DNA from: Cryptomeria japonica
Taxonomy: Eukaryota > Streptophyta > Pinopsida > Cupressales > Cupressaceae
NCBI RefSeq assembly: GCF_030272615.1
Contig: NC_081414.1
Location: 762,607,648-762,671,647, forward strand
Direction: 5' to 3'
DNA length: 64,000 bases
Part shown: positions 12,043-25,800 of the stretch, piece after piece
Layout: every line of letters begins with the position of its first letter
Position numbering within the stretch: position 1 is the stretch's first letter
The notes under the pieces: model-generated
Database searches by the model: none
Told to the model about the DNA's origin: nothing
What the model saw: only the letters and a program-made list of their open reading frames with translations
Program-made: the position numbers and the translations under genes

Positions 12043-15000
12043 AATCAAGACTTGAGTTTCACTCTCATTATTTGTTTTTATATTTAGCTTCTTTGACACC
12101 ACCATTATCATAGATTGCCCTTTAAGTACTCAATAATACATATTGTATCCAAAAGCTCCAGATTTCCCCTAGAAGTCTCCTTAAAATCAAGTTTAAAATT
12201 TCAAGGCAAAGGATGGAGCCATTTAACTAAATATATATTTTTCATTCGATAATGAACTTTTGCAAGTCCATAAATGAAGGGAATTTATCGATGTCTTCAA
12301 GTTTGTATTATAGATTTGTCATAGGAAAATAAATTTAAGGAATAGTTGAAATGTAATTATCGACTCTGAACTATTTGCCAAATTTTCTACACTATTGAAT
12401 TGAGGTCAGGGTCCATTATTATAAGTAAGCCTATGATACAAAAGCTAAATCAAACAAAGCATCACCATAAGTTTGTTAAAAGCTAATACGAAATTAAATT
12501 TACTTCATGAAGCGAAATACAATATAGATCTCTTGAGTTGTAGTCACATGCATGTGGATGTGGGAGTGCAAGAATGCAAGTACATGTACATGTGTTAGTG
12601 TGTATAAGTGTATTGCAACTAATGACTTTCAGAAGAATGAAATAATCAAATTGTGAATAGAAGTAGTTTTTGTTTCTTAAAAAAATAATATATTGTAGCA
12701 AGACTAGTCTAGAGAGTAACTATTAAACATAGAGACAAGTGTGTCCTTATACCCTTGTTAGTATGCAACTAGCATATACGACAATTTAGTGTGTCATGAT
12801 GTAAAAACCTTGGATTGATGTTTTAGCCAAGGAGGGTGGTGAAAATAGACTGCATGTTTATTCATGCTAGCAACTATGACCTTTGGCCAAGGTGGCATTG
12901 TGTTGCACAAGATTTTGTTAGTTCACATGGTCTAGATGCACTACCTAGTTAGAAGGTACCTATAGTTTTTGATCTACTAGAGTCATGTAGGGTTGAAACA
13001 TCGAGCTCAGATGGCATTAAACCTAACATCTATTACACCCTCATGAAGGGTAGGGCTTCTTCTTGTAGGAAGATGTAGGGGATTGCTAGGTTTGGGGTTG
13101 TAGGTATAGCACCTAAATGATACTTTCCTTCTTGTTTGTTTACCATGGATCTTAAATATTTAGAATGGAATCCGAATATAATAGAATCTAAACTTGTCTT
13201 TTACTTTATTTAATATTTTACTATGTTAGTGTTACATCTTTGATCTATTTATATGCATATGTATTCATTGTTTTTTAGTAGTTGATATTTATTCTCATAG
13301 AAAAGTTAAGTTTGTTTTACTTTTTCAAAATAAATCAGCACTATGATATGTCATTTATAAAAGATTGAAATATTAGTCTACTTTCCTTCGCTTTCTATAG
13401 ATTTAGCTTGCTACAAAAATAGATATGTGGAATTGTAATATTGATTTGGAAGTGAGAGATAGAGGGGAAATTATGTCTACTATTTGAGCTTAGAAACAAT
13501 AGACTATGTTGCTAGGTGAATTGTTCATGAAGATGTCTGATGGAGATATCGAAAACAAATTTAGGACTGGGATGTTGCTTTGAGTATCTCCTTGAAATTT
13601 TGTTGAAAAGTGTAAGACTATGTGGTTGAGCCACAATGTCTAGAGTTTCTAGCTCCTTCAACATTTAGTTCTCTTTATCTTAGTTTGCACCTTTTGATTT
13701 TATATTACTTCTATTTTGAACCTATAACCTACACACACACGAGAGGAAAAATGTTGTTGGGTTGATAGGAGTTTACTTAGATCAAACCTTGGGTTTGAAA
13801 TTAAACTTATGATGACTAAAATGAAAGAGAGAGTTTATGCTTGTAGATAAAATGCTAGATTTATAAATAAATGTTGAATTGAAATGTTATACCACTTTAA
13901 TGAAATTCCTTTGCCTTCTTCACAAAAACGTTGATATTGTCATGTAGGATTTATGCATGTCTTCATTAGAATTTGATCGTGGATGCCATGTTGAATGTTA
14001 GAAATATGAATACTTGACCTCTCCTTCATTGCTCTGATGATTCTTAATTTCTTGTCCACATGAATGTTGAATGCTGAATTTTCTTGATAAGTGATGTTTT
14101 AATTGAGGGGACAAGACTTGCTTTTCTAGCTATCCCCATGACACATGTTGAAAATTACAAATAAGGCCAATATTAGATATAACTTCCTGGTCAACATTTT
14201 TGACCATTGGAGGATTCAAAAATTGGCCCTTTTGGCCTATTCTATGGTGCCTAACACCCTAGTCTAGTCCATCTAGGTTGAAACAAGGTCTAGAAGTCAA
14301 AGGAGAGAATAGAGATTACACATTTGTTATTGGTGTGTAGAATTAGGTATAATCAGAATATAAGAAATAGAAACACTAAAGTGAGGCCAAAATGAGTATG
14401 AAATTGTATGAGGTTACAATTTTAATACAATATAATAATATACTTCTAAAACATACACTGTCGAGAAAATACAACCCTTCTTTCTCTAGTCAAGTCATCT
14501 ACAAATTATTGAGGAAGAATCATGAAATCTATGAAGATTATCTTAAATCTTAAAAGAACAAAATAAGATAGTTTTTGTTCAATTTGTTCTTGCACATTCT
14601 CAATTTTGAGGTCCTCCAATCATCTTTTGACATTTCCTATATAGAAGGATCTTTTGACATTTCCTATATAGAAGGACGAGACGTGATACTTTTTTCATTC
14701 AGAGTTAAAAGTACGATAGAACAAATGATAATATATCCATGCTAACAATTAACGATAAAGATTGGTTGTAGCTGCATTTTTCCATTGTTTTTCCATTCTG
14801 CATAGGGAAATGTTTGATATTCCTGTGAGAACAACCTTAACAACTGCCAACGATCGGGATCTTTTCTCTCAGGTTTGTATGTATATGGGTGAATGAGACA
14901 CTAGTATTACGCCTTCGAGTAATAAGATAATTTGTTGACATATTCATGAGAATACACTTATTGTCATTAGAGAAACTCTAATGTTCTTGATAAAGAGTTT

Positions 15001-15839
15001 TTGTTAACACATTAATGTGATATGTGATATTTTAGTATCTTTTAATTAAATATAATAATTAATAAATTTATATTAGTTTTATTTTATTAATATTTTTGTT
15101 TAATTTAAACTTATTTCAAATTAATTAGAAATTTTTTTAGTAAAAATTATTTTATAGTTCTGATATTCTAAATATATGTAATCTCTATGTTTGAATTCTT
15201 TAATAGATAAATGATCATAAAGAATACCATTGTAAAATGTTGGAGTTTGCAACCTCCCAACTTAGGATCTTGCAACTGTTTCCACAAAAAGAAAGATGAT
15301 TAGAGTTCATCAAATAATATATTGAGATGGAGATATGTTATAATGTGTATAATAGTTTGCCTATATAAGCAAAGACAAGAGATAAGAGAAAACATGATGA
15401 GATATGTGTCTCAATATGACACAAATGTAGGTAGGTGGTAGGTAGTAACCAACCATTGCCAACTATTAACAAGATAAACATTAATAAATCATATTTATCT
15501 AACTACCTATTGATGATTCTTAAATAAATGTAAGTAGGAGTAAATAATATTTATTTGAATATTTTATTTTTTATTTACTGTTATTTAAGTTTATTTATTT
15601 TAGGGTTGGGGCCTAGCTTGATTGGCAAGAACTTCTAGTGGTGAAGTTATAGGGGGTATTAAAAAGTTTACCCAACCCATTAGAGTTTGTAGGGAGGTTT
15701 AACATCATATATAATACATATATTTTAAGGCTATTAAATTTTTTGCAACATTAAATGAATAAATATTTTGATACTATTGAAATGTTCAATTAGTGAGTCA
15801 TCTCCCATAACATAATATATAATACATACATTTAAGGCA
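12043..15839. other. Unassigned AT-rich DNA
   Basis: No open frame with recognisable motifs. It contains a 27-28 bp tandem duplication with TTTTGACATTTCCTATATAG near 14621-14678 and a possible short SINE-like head near 15603. It may be old repeat DNA. Confidence 0.5.
14621..14678. repeat. Two tandem copies of a 27-28 bp unit
   Basis: CTTTTGACATTTCCTATATA plus GAAGGA occurs twice in a row with no internal change, which points to a recent local duplication. Confidence 0.85.
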
Positions 15840-16256
15840 AGATAAGACATGGCAGACATATGTTTAAGATTAGGACAAATAGACTATACATATATTTATA
15901 TTTAGAAAAAGATAAGAGAGGCCATACATATATTTAAGAATAGGATGAGATAAAACAGACCCTATATATAGATATAGATATATAGATCTAGATATATAAA
16001 GAGGGCAAGATAGACGATACATATTTAGGGAAAAATAAGACACCCATGACATATGTTTAAGATTAAGACAAATAGATTATACATATACTTATATTTAAGA
16101 CAAACTAAGAAAGACAATATGTATATCTAGAATTAGAACAAGATATCATAGACAATGCATATATTTAGGGTTAGGGCAAGATAGACAATAAAAATATTTA
16201 GGGCTATGCTAAGATAGACAATAGATATATTTAGGGTTAGGGTAAGATGGGTAAAT
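15840..16256. repeat. Degenerate minisatellite, units of about 35-45 bp, some with TTTAGGG
   Basis: A recurring unit has the form ACATATATTTA, then GGGTTAGGGCAAGATAGACA. The clearest units at 16150-16250 contain TTTAGGGTTAGGG, which includes the plant telomere heptamer. Left units are more decayed and include a TATAGATATAGATATATAGA run. Short frames on either strand are by-products. It ends directly before the F-box fragment. Confidence 0.8.
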
Positions 16257-16282
16257 AGATGAGATTTATTTGTGCATCTACA

Positions 16283-16712
16283 ATGGATACTCAGTTTACA
16301 GGCATTGTTGAGAATGAAGATGTAGGTCAAGATAGATCTGAATTGTTGTTGAATAAAATGCAGCAGAAGGGAAAGGGTATTGTGGGCAATGAGAAGAATG
16401 ACGAAGAATCAGTTTGGTCTGAATGCCCTGATCACATGTTTGAAAGGATATTTTCAACTCTACCGGTGGAATTCAGTTCTCGATTTCGCATTGTGTGTAA
16501 AGAATGGAATGTGTTCTTATCCTCTAGCAGATTTCTGTCCCTATTACCAGAGAGAGATCCATGGATTCTCATCTTCAGTGAAACGCATGCCACGGCCTAC
16601 TATTTTCTCATGTAATCATGGAAGACTATTTCTTTTTGTTTCTTGCCAAACCCAACAACTGAAAATCTCTCACAAGACTTGCAATGGATTTCATTTTGAT
16701 GTTTTCGATTAA
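16283..16712 (+). pseudogene. F-box protein N-terminal fragment, frameshifted
   Basis: F-box proteins bind SKP1 in SCF ubiquitin ligases and recruit substrates. After an acidic and basic leader of about 45 residues comes SECPDHMFERIFSTLPVEF, then RFRIVCKEWNVFLSSSRFLS, the usual F-box layout (LPxxxxxxIxxxLPxxxxxRxRxVCKxWxxLxxSxxF). PWILIF follows, as in plant F-box/kelch-type proteins. The frame ends at a TAA near 16613. The next frame continues with ESWKTISF-like and LPNPTTENLSQ-like text before a stop, so the gene is broken after about 110 residues. No kelch repeats are readable downstream. I chose the ATG at 16283; an upstream in-frame ATG at 16259 is possible. Confidence 0.6.
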
Positions 16713-19700
16713 CTAACCCATGCAAATAATGGTTTGTTGAAGTGTTTGTGCCTTTGCAGGTTCCCCAAATTTCTCACACACAACTATTTCCAATAGTAAT
16801 ATCCCCATTTTTAGGTTCACTAGTAGTAGTTGTTGTTGACTTTTTGGGTTTGTGTTAGCTTGTCTAGAGGGGTAATTTTATCTTATGAGTGAGCTCAGAT
16901 GGTTTAGAGAATTCATATGATGTTTTCAGATATTATTTTTGGCTTTCAATTTGGGCTCCAAGATTATTGGAGGGATCATCTATTTTTAGTCACTCAATTC
17001 AACCTGTTTATTATTTTTCATCATCGAGATCACTCTTATGTAATTCAAATTCAATTTCAGTACATTTGACTGTGGTTGTTAGTTGGGTGTATTATTGAGC
17101 TATATTTAATCAATTTCACTAAGGTTGTCATTTTAATTAAAATAATTTATCAAGCACCTAAGTGTTAAAGCTCGATGGAAAGAAAACAAAATATTTTAAA
17201 ACAATGAGATGTTTAAAGGTGCTGAGAATGTTTAAAAAATAAATTAAAACATATTTTATAGTTACTTAAATTAATAAAACAATTTTAAAAGGAAGTTTTT
17301 GGAAAGTTTCCTAAAAAGCTTATAAAAATGGGAGATGAAGAGTTCATTTGGTATGTTGAGTTTATTAATTTTTGATATTTCTCTCTAAGAAAACCTTGCA
17401 TGGTTTTGGAGATTCAGGCTTTGTTCATCTAAACATTTTTGAGGATGAAAACCCTCTTGAAAAAAAAATAGCTACAGTAGTGAAAGATCTATTATGGCTT
17501 GTATTTGTTGGAGATCTCTTAGAGGTGTTTCATTGTGCTTTTAGATTTGAAATTTATTTGTGTGGTTTCTTTAATTATTTGAATTATAGGAGATTTTAGA
17601 GTTGGGGTTTGGAGGGTTCAGAAGCAACATATTCATTGGGTTTGCATTATACTTTGCTTGGCATAAAATCTTCTTACTATTGCATGTTGGTTTGGCACTT
17701 CATTTGGGTGTGGTTAATAACATATTTTTTGGCATGGAAATGCTTCTCAGCTTCAGTGTGGAGTTTTGGGCTATATTGTTCGAGGCATTTGGTTTGTTCT
17801 TTGATGGCGTGAGACTTCCCTTGATTTTGGCATGGAAGTAGAAGTGAAGTTTGGCGTAGATTGGCAAAAGATAAAGAAGGGTTTGAATTTTTCACTAATG
17901 GCATTTGGGATCTATCCTTACACTTAGAGTAGAAGCTGAAATCTTAGTCAAGGTCTTTGGAGGAGGGTTAAGTACACCTATTGATTGATGATTTAGATTA
18001 GTATATGTATTTTCTGCTATAGCAATGGGATTTGCTAAGGTCAGAAATCAAATCTCTTTCCTCGTATTTATGTAACAACAAATTAAAAAATTTAGAGAAC
18101 AACATCATTTCTATGTTGGTCACTAGAAAATATTTCAAAATAAATTCGAATTTAAAATTGCTGCAAATAAAGTCATAGGTTTATTTTTTGAAATTTGTTC
18201 TTATTGAATATTGAATGATTTATGATATTCTCTTATTGGTGTAAGTTTGTTTTCTCTATCAAGTACAAATATATTCCAAAACATATTAGCAAACTGATTT
18301 TTTGTCAGTAGCAAGTTAATGTACTTTGTCAGTGAATGCATGCAAACTGTTTGACTAAATAACAAAGTGAGAAAGGAAAAAAAAAATGGTTCTAGGACAT
18401 GGCAACACACTACAATGGTATCAAAGCAATGCATCATACCATCTTGAGGGGTTTAGTGTGAAAGATGAAGACTTTTGAAGAGCATTTCTCGAAATGTCTA
18501 ATAGAATTGCAACAGAGTAATAAAAAATGTAGCACTATAATCAAGAAATTGGTAAGAATTTTAGAAAATTGTATGAGTGTCCTGAGTGGTTGAGAGCTCT
18601 CCTTTCAGCTAAAGGGAAATCAAAAGTAAATGAAAAGAATTCTACTAGTGCAAGAAATAATGAGATCCAGGAAAAAAAAAGAGACGTTCATAGGAAAATA
18701 TTTGGATGGAGATGGTGCCTTGACTCATTACTTGACATTAGGACTATATGACTAAGCTTTGGGGTGATTCTTTGGTCAAGCATGCAGCTATTGTGGATCA
18801 AATACAAAAATTTAATAATTTCAATTGAAGCTTCTTTCTTTGTTGGCACTTGCTTTGGGTTGCACAATTCTGTATGAAGTTAGGTCTTGAGTTTTGGTGT
18901 GGGCCAATAACTGGGACTTTTCACAAATTATTTGAGCTGATGAGTTCTGATGAAGGCCCTTCAATGGTATCTATGGTGTATCCTCTTCATGGGATGAATT
19001 GGTTCATGGATACTTCTACATTTTAGAATTTGAAAAGATTTCAAACATTGTTATTGAGTTTGTTGGATTTTTTAGAAAATCTACAAGAAAAGAGATTTCA
19101 AGTTTGTTACTTGTGTAGCTATGGAGGAAGGACCTAAACAAGACATCCACATGATTGAAAATCCATCATTTGGATTGAGTCATGTTTCATCTCATATTAA
19201 TATTTCTTTGGGGTTTGTTTTTGATACAACAATTGTTCCTTGCACTTTAGCTGTTATTGCTTTCATGGATGGGCTATAAGAGACTACCAAAAGTGTCACA
19301 AACTTCCTTGATGTGCATGATGTTATGTATGACACTTGTACTTGTGGTGTGTATCTTTCTAGGTAAGCTAGAAATCAGTTTTGGCTGGGTATTCATACTC
19401 AAGATCCTCAATAAGGATTGATAGAGCTTATTGGAAAGTCTAGGTATGATCTTTGGAGGTATATGGATGAAAATTTCAAAATTAATAGTGCTTCTCTTAT
19501 TCTTACTAGCCATTTAATGATTCTAGTTGCTCATCTACAAATGGATTGGAGAGGGACTTTATGTAAGGATTGGAACAATGAATTAATAGTTACTCTTGTT
19601 AGTGCTTCTTGGCAAAGAATGGTTTTGATTTTCCTTCTTAAGCTAGCTAATTGGTTGTAGGTCAGTCACTTTATAATATGGTTTTCTTTCACTTAGGGGA

Positions 19701-21340
19701 TTTGACACATAGTTTTTAATCAAGGAAGTATAGGTTTTTAGTTGGATATTTATTTGAAGTGTTTCCCAATCACTTATGAGTTGATTTGGTGTAGTTCTCT
19801 TCTTATCATGATTTCTTATACTTGGGAATTCCATTGGTACTACTATTCTTCCTTGTGTAGAGAACTTAAATTATACTTTGCTGATTTTAGTTTTGAATAG
19901 TAGTGATTATTGTCTTATTCAAACCTTTCAAACTTACAGAGTTCATTTTATGAAGGGTTGTGAAGTAAACTATGACAGATTACTCTTGGAGTTCATTTAG
20001 GGTCGTAAACATCCATGTGCTATGGTTCATTTTCCAGAGACCTCAAAGTTGGAACGATGAGAGTTTTCACAAGTCTTCAAGATTTTATAAAATTAGTACT
20101 AAGGAGACATGTTAGATTAATGTGATGCTATGTTGGTGAGTTTGTCAGATTATCACAAATGAATGATTTCCTTTAAGCAAGAAGTTTGGAAGCATTTGCA
20201 TTTGCAACTATGAATCTACGTGACATCTTTAGGAGATATATTGAGGATTGGAGTCGTGGAAAAAATCCCAATGCTATTACTACTATCCACTTTTCGATCA
20301 ACCTTTACATGAATTCAATTCTTGGCCCATAGATGATTTGGATGACTTCTTTAGACCAACAATTGAGTTCTTTATAGTTGTGGATGATTGGTAGAGATGA
20401 TTTGATCATATGAGATTACTCTTTAGTTAATTCCATAATTGTATCTCCTATATTTTTTTAGTAGGGTTTTAGATTGGTTATCACTGTCCTTATATTTCCA
20501 TGTTGGTTATGGTGACATATTTTTATGAGTAGATTGATTACTGCTATCCTTATATTTCCATGCTGGTTATGGTGACAACTTTTACTCTCAATAATAAAAT
20601 GAAGTCATAAGTAGGTGTCTACTAGTACCAATTCTCAACTAGGCTCTTCCACTCATTTTTACCTTAGGTGATTATCATCTCTTCTTGGCAATCAATGACA
20701 CAATTTCCAATATAATCTGTCACAAAATTTACCCCTTTGAAATGGTGGAAGTATGAGAAAAATTTGAAGGGATCTACGAAATTCCAAGTTTTCTTTAGGG
20801 CAGATCTTTATGCAATTGTTTAGCTTATTTTGGTTAGCAGTCATTGCTCAACATTTTAAGGAATTATTTATGAAGACGTTGGTTTATGAATATTTAATTT
20901 TCAAAAATTATCTTTAATTTGTAGTAATAGTACTAATAACAATTTGTTCAATTAAAATTTGAAATAAAAAATTGTTGGCAAATGCTAAAAAAGTAGAAAG
21001 AGATATGTGGAGCCAAGTGACATTTTTGACAATATGCAATTACTGCTTATTTATAGTCCATCTTTTTTTCACAGCTTATTTTAACTCCTAAATAGTAGCC
21101 ACTCCATTAAAATAGGGAAAGATTCCAAATTATCCTTTTTCCATAATTATAATTTGCATTCAAACACTCCATCATAGGGGTTGCACTTAGTGAACCTAGG
21201 TTATATCACGTGCATTCATGGAACACTAAAGAATCCCCCTATTTTTTAAATTTATTGCCCTAAAATCCTTTTTTGTGACCCCCTCCCAATACACAATCCA
21301 AATTAAAAACCCCCTATTTTGAACAAATATTGTATTTTTT
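16713..21340. other. Unassigned AT-rich DNA
   Basis: Short frames at 16889, 17372, 17602 and 18569 show no family motif and no matching neighbours. A direct repeat lies at 20475-20575. The last 100 bp form the left flank of element B copy 2, with an AATTAAAAACCCCCTATTTT stretch that resembles the right flank. Confidence 0.5.
20475..20575. repeat. Direct repeat, two ~43 bp copies
   Basis: CTTATATTTCCATG.TGGTTATGGTGACA occurs at about 20490-20517 and 20549-20576, each preceded by ATTGGTTATCACTGTC or the similar ATTGATTACTGCTATC. Confidence 0.8.
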
Positions 21341-22630
21341 TGTTAGTCCCAACCGGTGCTGAGAGGGGAGGGGTGAATCAGCACTTGATCGAATTTTCAC
21401 AATTAAAATTTTAACTTAACTCTGTATTCATCTAATATCCAACAATATAATTAATCATTGAAGTAAAATATGCAAGCATGAAAAGTTGACAATGACACCA
21501 AGAAGTTATCTCGTGGAAAACCAAATGGGAGAAAACCACGGTGTGAGTAGGAACTCACAAAAATTGTACTCTTCTATAGTATGCCTGGTGAGGAGCCATC
21601 CCTATTAGGAGACTACAAAGACACTGTTAGGTGCCACCCCGTTAAGGGATTTTGTTCAACTTTGGTTAGTACCTTTACCCTATTAAAGGTAGTCTAGTTA
21701 AAGGACATAAGAACATCAATTAAGATGTCACCTGGTTAAGGAATTTTATAAAAGGGGCCTATTAAAGTCCACTCGGTTAAGGGATTTTAGTTGCAATGGT
21801 TAGAGAGAAGCAAAATGATGATCTTCTAGAGTGTCTACACATTAGCTTGATCAAATCACATTGTTCAAAATCACACTATGTCTACATCGGTTGTGTCTGT
21901 TCTGCACAACACTGATTTCTTGAATACACCTTCAACTCTATCCTCTGTCAATTTTATGATCCTTGGATTCCATACTGTCGGTCCTCTATCACTTGGGTCA
22001 CCACTCTGTGGAACTTCACTCTATCGGTCCTCTATCACTCGGCTCTGCAATCTCATAAATTCCCCCTGTTTGCACTTTCACATTATCTTAACTCACCTTG
22101 ACAACAACAATCTCAAGAATGAGATATCTGAATTTATTGACCCTTTAGTCTGTCACCAACTTTTCCTCCAAAAACATCCCTTTCAAAATTTTGTTATCAT
22201 GCCTTAAATCACATCTCTAAAATCATTGCAGGAATCTTTGTCAAGATAGTCTAACATGCCGATAAGTCTGCCGGTTGACTGGAGAAGACTCCCGATTTAA
22301 CTGAATGTTAACTGAACGTTACCAGTCTGTCGGTTACAAACTCTTTTAGTGTATCGATCAAAATCTGTCTAGCCAATTTCCTCCTGTATACCTGTTTGCT
22401 TGTTGCTTAGCCAGTGGACCTCTTTTGTGCTGATCTACTCACTGCTACCCAGTCTACTTACTGCTTGCCGGTCTACTCACTGTTTATCCTGTTTACTTAT
22501 TGCTTAGCCGGTTGACCTCAGTATCCTAGTCTACTTACTACTGATGGGCTGAAGACTTAAGAGATGATGTTGCCAACAATGACAACCATATTATTGACTG
22601 GTCATGCAAAACTACATCAGAATGCCAACA
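21341..22630 (-). repeat. 3' LTR of element B, copy 2
   Basis: 1290 bp, TGTTAGTCCC to GAATGCCAACA on the plus strand. It matches 28042-29327. It holds repeated boxes of GGTTAAGGGATTTT near 21647, 21733 and 21776 and repeated CCGGT words near its far end. Confidence 0.9.
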
Positions 22631-22641
22631 AACTCCCCTTT
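22631..22641 (-). other. Polypurine tract of element B
   Basis: Minus strand AAAGGGGAGTT directly precedes the LTR start TGTTGGCATTC. This is the expected primer site for plus-strand DNA synthesis. Confidence 0.75.
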
Positions 22642-22869
22642 AACATTGGTGGCAAATACTACAGATCGCTACAAAACTGTGCTAGTTCTGGCCCCTATTT
22701 CTGACCCCTATAACTCATAACACACACTATACAAGATTCAAAATTCCAAAATTCCCCCTTTTACCATCAATGACAAAGACTATCCAAAAGGATTTGTCAA
22801 AATAAAGCAAAAATCTCTTTGAAGTTTTCTTGAGCCACTTTCAAGGAAGATTCTGGATGAAGATTGAAC

Positions 22870-25800
22870 CTATTTCATGATGGTGAAGTGGCCATGTAAG
22901 ACTCCTATGAAGACCTCCATATCATCAATTGTCTTATAGTTAGGTTCATTTATTAGGCGATCTTCTTCTTTAATGTTCAATTGCATGAAATCAACAATTG
23001 GTGCTAAGTAGCACTGGAGCTCTAACAAACTAAGACTTCTTTTGTCTTCTTCATCTTTCAACCTTCTGATTTCATGAGTTAGTATTTTGACTTTTGCAGT
23101 AAAGGTTGATGCTGAACTGATAAGAGGATCAAAAGAGCTTACCAGATCAGCAATTTCCTTTTGAATCTGATTTCTTTTATCTTTTAAGTCTTTGATTAAA
23201 GCAGGAAAACTTGAAGATTTCACCATTAGTTGACCAACTTGCTGCAGTATATTTTTAACTTCTTCTGTTTTGGTGGAAAGAGAAACTTTACCAACTATTA
23301 TTTATTCCATTAAGTATCTTCTCTCTTCATTTCATATTGCCTTACTGCAACCTTCTCTAGATCAATTGCTTCTGAACTGATTACTTTAACAAGAGTATCC
23401 AACTGATCAATAATGGGTCCAGTATCATCAACTACAATGTCCGAGATTAGGTCAGAGAGAATTGTCTTGACAGAAGTGATAATTCTTGCCTTGTTTTTCT
23501 TTCCTCTTAGTTTAGCCTTTTCAGCTTGGATTCTCAGTTTTTTCTGAAACTTTCATCAATTGCTTGGGCCATTTTCTTTATATCAATGACCAAGTCACCT
23601 TCTTCTTCTTCCTCTGTTTCTTCTTCCTTTTCTATAGTCTCATCTTTTGAGCTAGTTGTTGTGATGATTCTTACCTTTTTCTTTTCACTTTCATTGTCTA
23701 AGTCTAACTTCCTCTTTGCCAGAGGAGTATTCATCACTGCTTTATTATCCTCTACTTTCTTCTCTTCCTCTTTTCCTTCCTCTGGTTTCTTCTCTTCCTC
23801 TTTTCGTTCCTCTATTTTCTTCTCTTCCTCTTTTCCTTCCTCTATTTCCTTCTCTTCCTATTTTCCTTCTTCAGAGAGAATAGGATTTGGTGTCAATAAG
23901 GTTCCGTGAGGTGTATCCTCATCAGGAAGGTCTTCAACTATCACTTCATCTTGAGCCGAAAGCTTATTTTGATCAGCTTCCTTCACCGGTGAATTATGAA
24001 CCGGTTGTTCAATATCCTTTGTCAGATTGGGGATGTCTGACACAATATTTACTATGATGTCCTAAACTATGAAAGTATCAAAGTCTTCAATGAAGTCTTT
24101 TTCTTTAGCTTTTCTTTTGTCAAGGGTAGTTGTACCTTGGCCCTATTTTGTTTCCTTTTCAATTTCTTCTTCAGCTTCCGTTTGCTGATCCATAATTTTC
24201 TTCCACAAGGCAACACCTTCAGCGTGCACTGCTCCAACTTCACCTACTACCACTTTCCTATTTCTATTCCTTACTTTGAAATGTTGAATGCATTCTTCAG
24301 CTACTAGTGAAGCTTGATTAAGCTCTAAGTCATGTTGCACTTCCATGAGTGCTTTTATTTCGAGTTCCTTTTCAGTAGCAAGAGTTGGTTTCCATCTTAC
24401 TTCAATTTGATCTTTCAAATCTAATGGGATTATACCATATAATTCACTAGGAGTTCTACAAAACTTGTACAATTTCCAGATCAGTGCTTCCTTGATTTTC
24501 CTTTTGTCTTCTTCGTTACTAAGGAAATATCTTTTTCCAACACCGAATAGACCTCCAAATTCTTTGATCCCATGCACCAACTCATCAATTGTTGGGGCTT
24601 TTTTCCTTCCACTTCTTCTAACCTCCTTTATTTCCACATATGATAGGGTGTCCATGATATCACCTTCTTTCTCATCCTTTTTAAGCTTTGGATCACTCTT
24701 TTTCTTTCTGGTGTAGGTCACTCCTACCGGTCTATCTTTACTTGGTGAAGATATAGGAGTACCTAGATCCTTTTCCTTTGAGTATGTTGCAGGCTTGGTT
24801 GCTGTAGTCCCCTTAGGTTTTGTCTTTGACACTTTCTTCTTTCTACCTGTTAAATTTTCATCTTTAGCAGGTTTGACCCATATTTGCTCACTAGCACCGG
24901 TGGAGGTAGTGGCACCAAATGCTTCACTTCCATATTTATTCTCAAGGGTATCAATCATTTTTCTTACTTTTCTTTTCATGATTGGCACTTGAAGTTCCTA
25001 TTTTATTTTGGAGCTTGCCTCCTCACATGTTCCAAATCTCTTTGGCTTTGAGTCTACAGGTTTAGACAAGAGCATATTGACATGAATTTTAATAAGATCT
25101 ACTGCAACCTCATATCCCATAGGTGGAACCCAAAAAGTTCTGGGTTGAACTGCTTGAATGATACAACAATCTGTGTCTACAAGGAAACAAATGTTGTCTT
25201 TGTATTTTTGTACTATTCCGGTTGGAATTATTCCCTCTTGTGCATCCTAATTTGGAATTCCTTAAAGTATCCCAACATTGTTTCATCAAATTTATTTCCT
25301 AGATCCCTAATAATTTCACCTATCTGAACCATGATAGATTTCTCCTATGACCATACTACATTACCCTTACTGGGGAAAAAGTTTTGCACATAGAAAAATA
25401 TACATACTAGTAGTGAGCCATATTTTAAGGATTGCTTCTTGTCCTTCTTAATTCTTTCCATGTTCACCATAAATTGGCTTTGAATCATCTCACATATATC
25501 ATAGGTTGAATCCTCTTTGATAATTCTATATCCAACATGTATGGCACTGCTTGACACACTATTCATCCGGCTTGATTGATAAACCCTGTAACCCAACACT
25601 GCAGAGACAAATCTTACTTCAACATCCTCAATATAGGAGATTGTCATTGCTCTACTATCACACCAGGATTTGGTTAACCATATAAATTTAGCTGATGAAA
25701 TCGTTCTTAGGGTTAATGCTTCACCGGTTGCATTGAAACCTATCAGTCTTCAAATCTCCTCCTTTGTAATCTTGATTAGTGCATGAGCTTCCAGCCACAA

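Noticed and set aside
12483-12701. 72-residue frame with a Cys/Thr repeat
   Set aside because: Arises from a GT/TGTACATG-rich low-complexity stretch.
16133-16330. Minus-strand frames over the minisatellite
   Set aside because: Repeated ICIVYL-type text is a translation of the repeat.
17372-17904. Cluster of short frames between the F-box fragment and element B
   Set aside because: Rich in Phe and Leu from T-rich DNA, with no start context, motif or conservation to support them.
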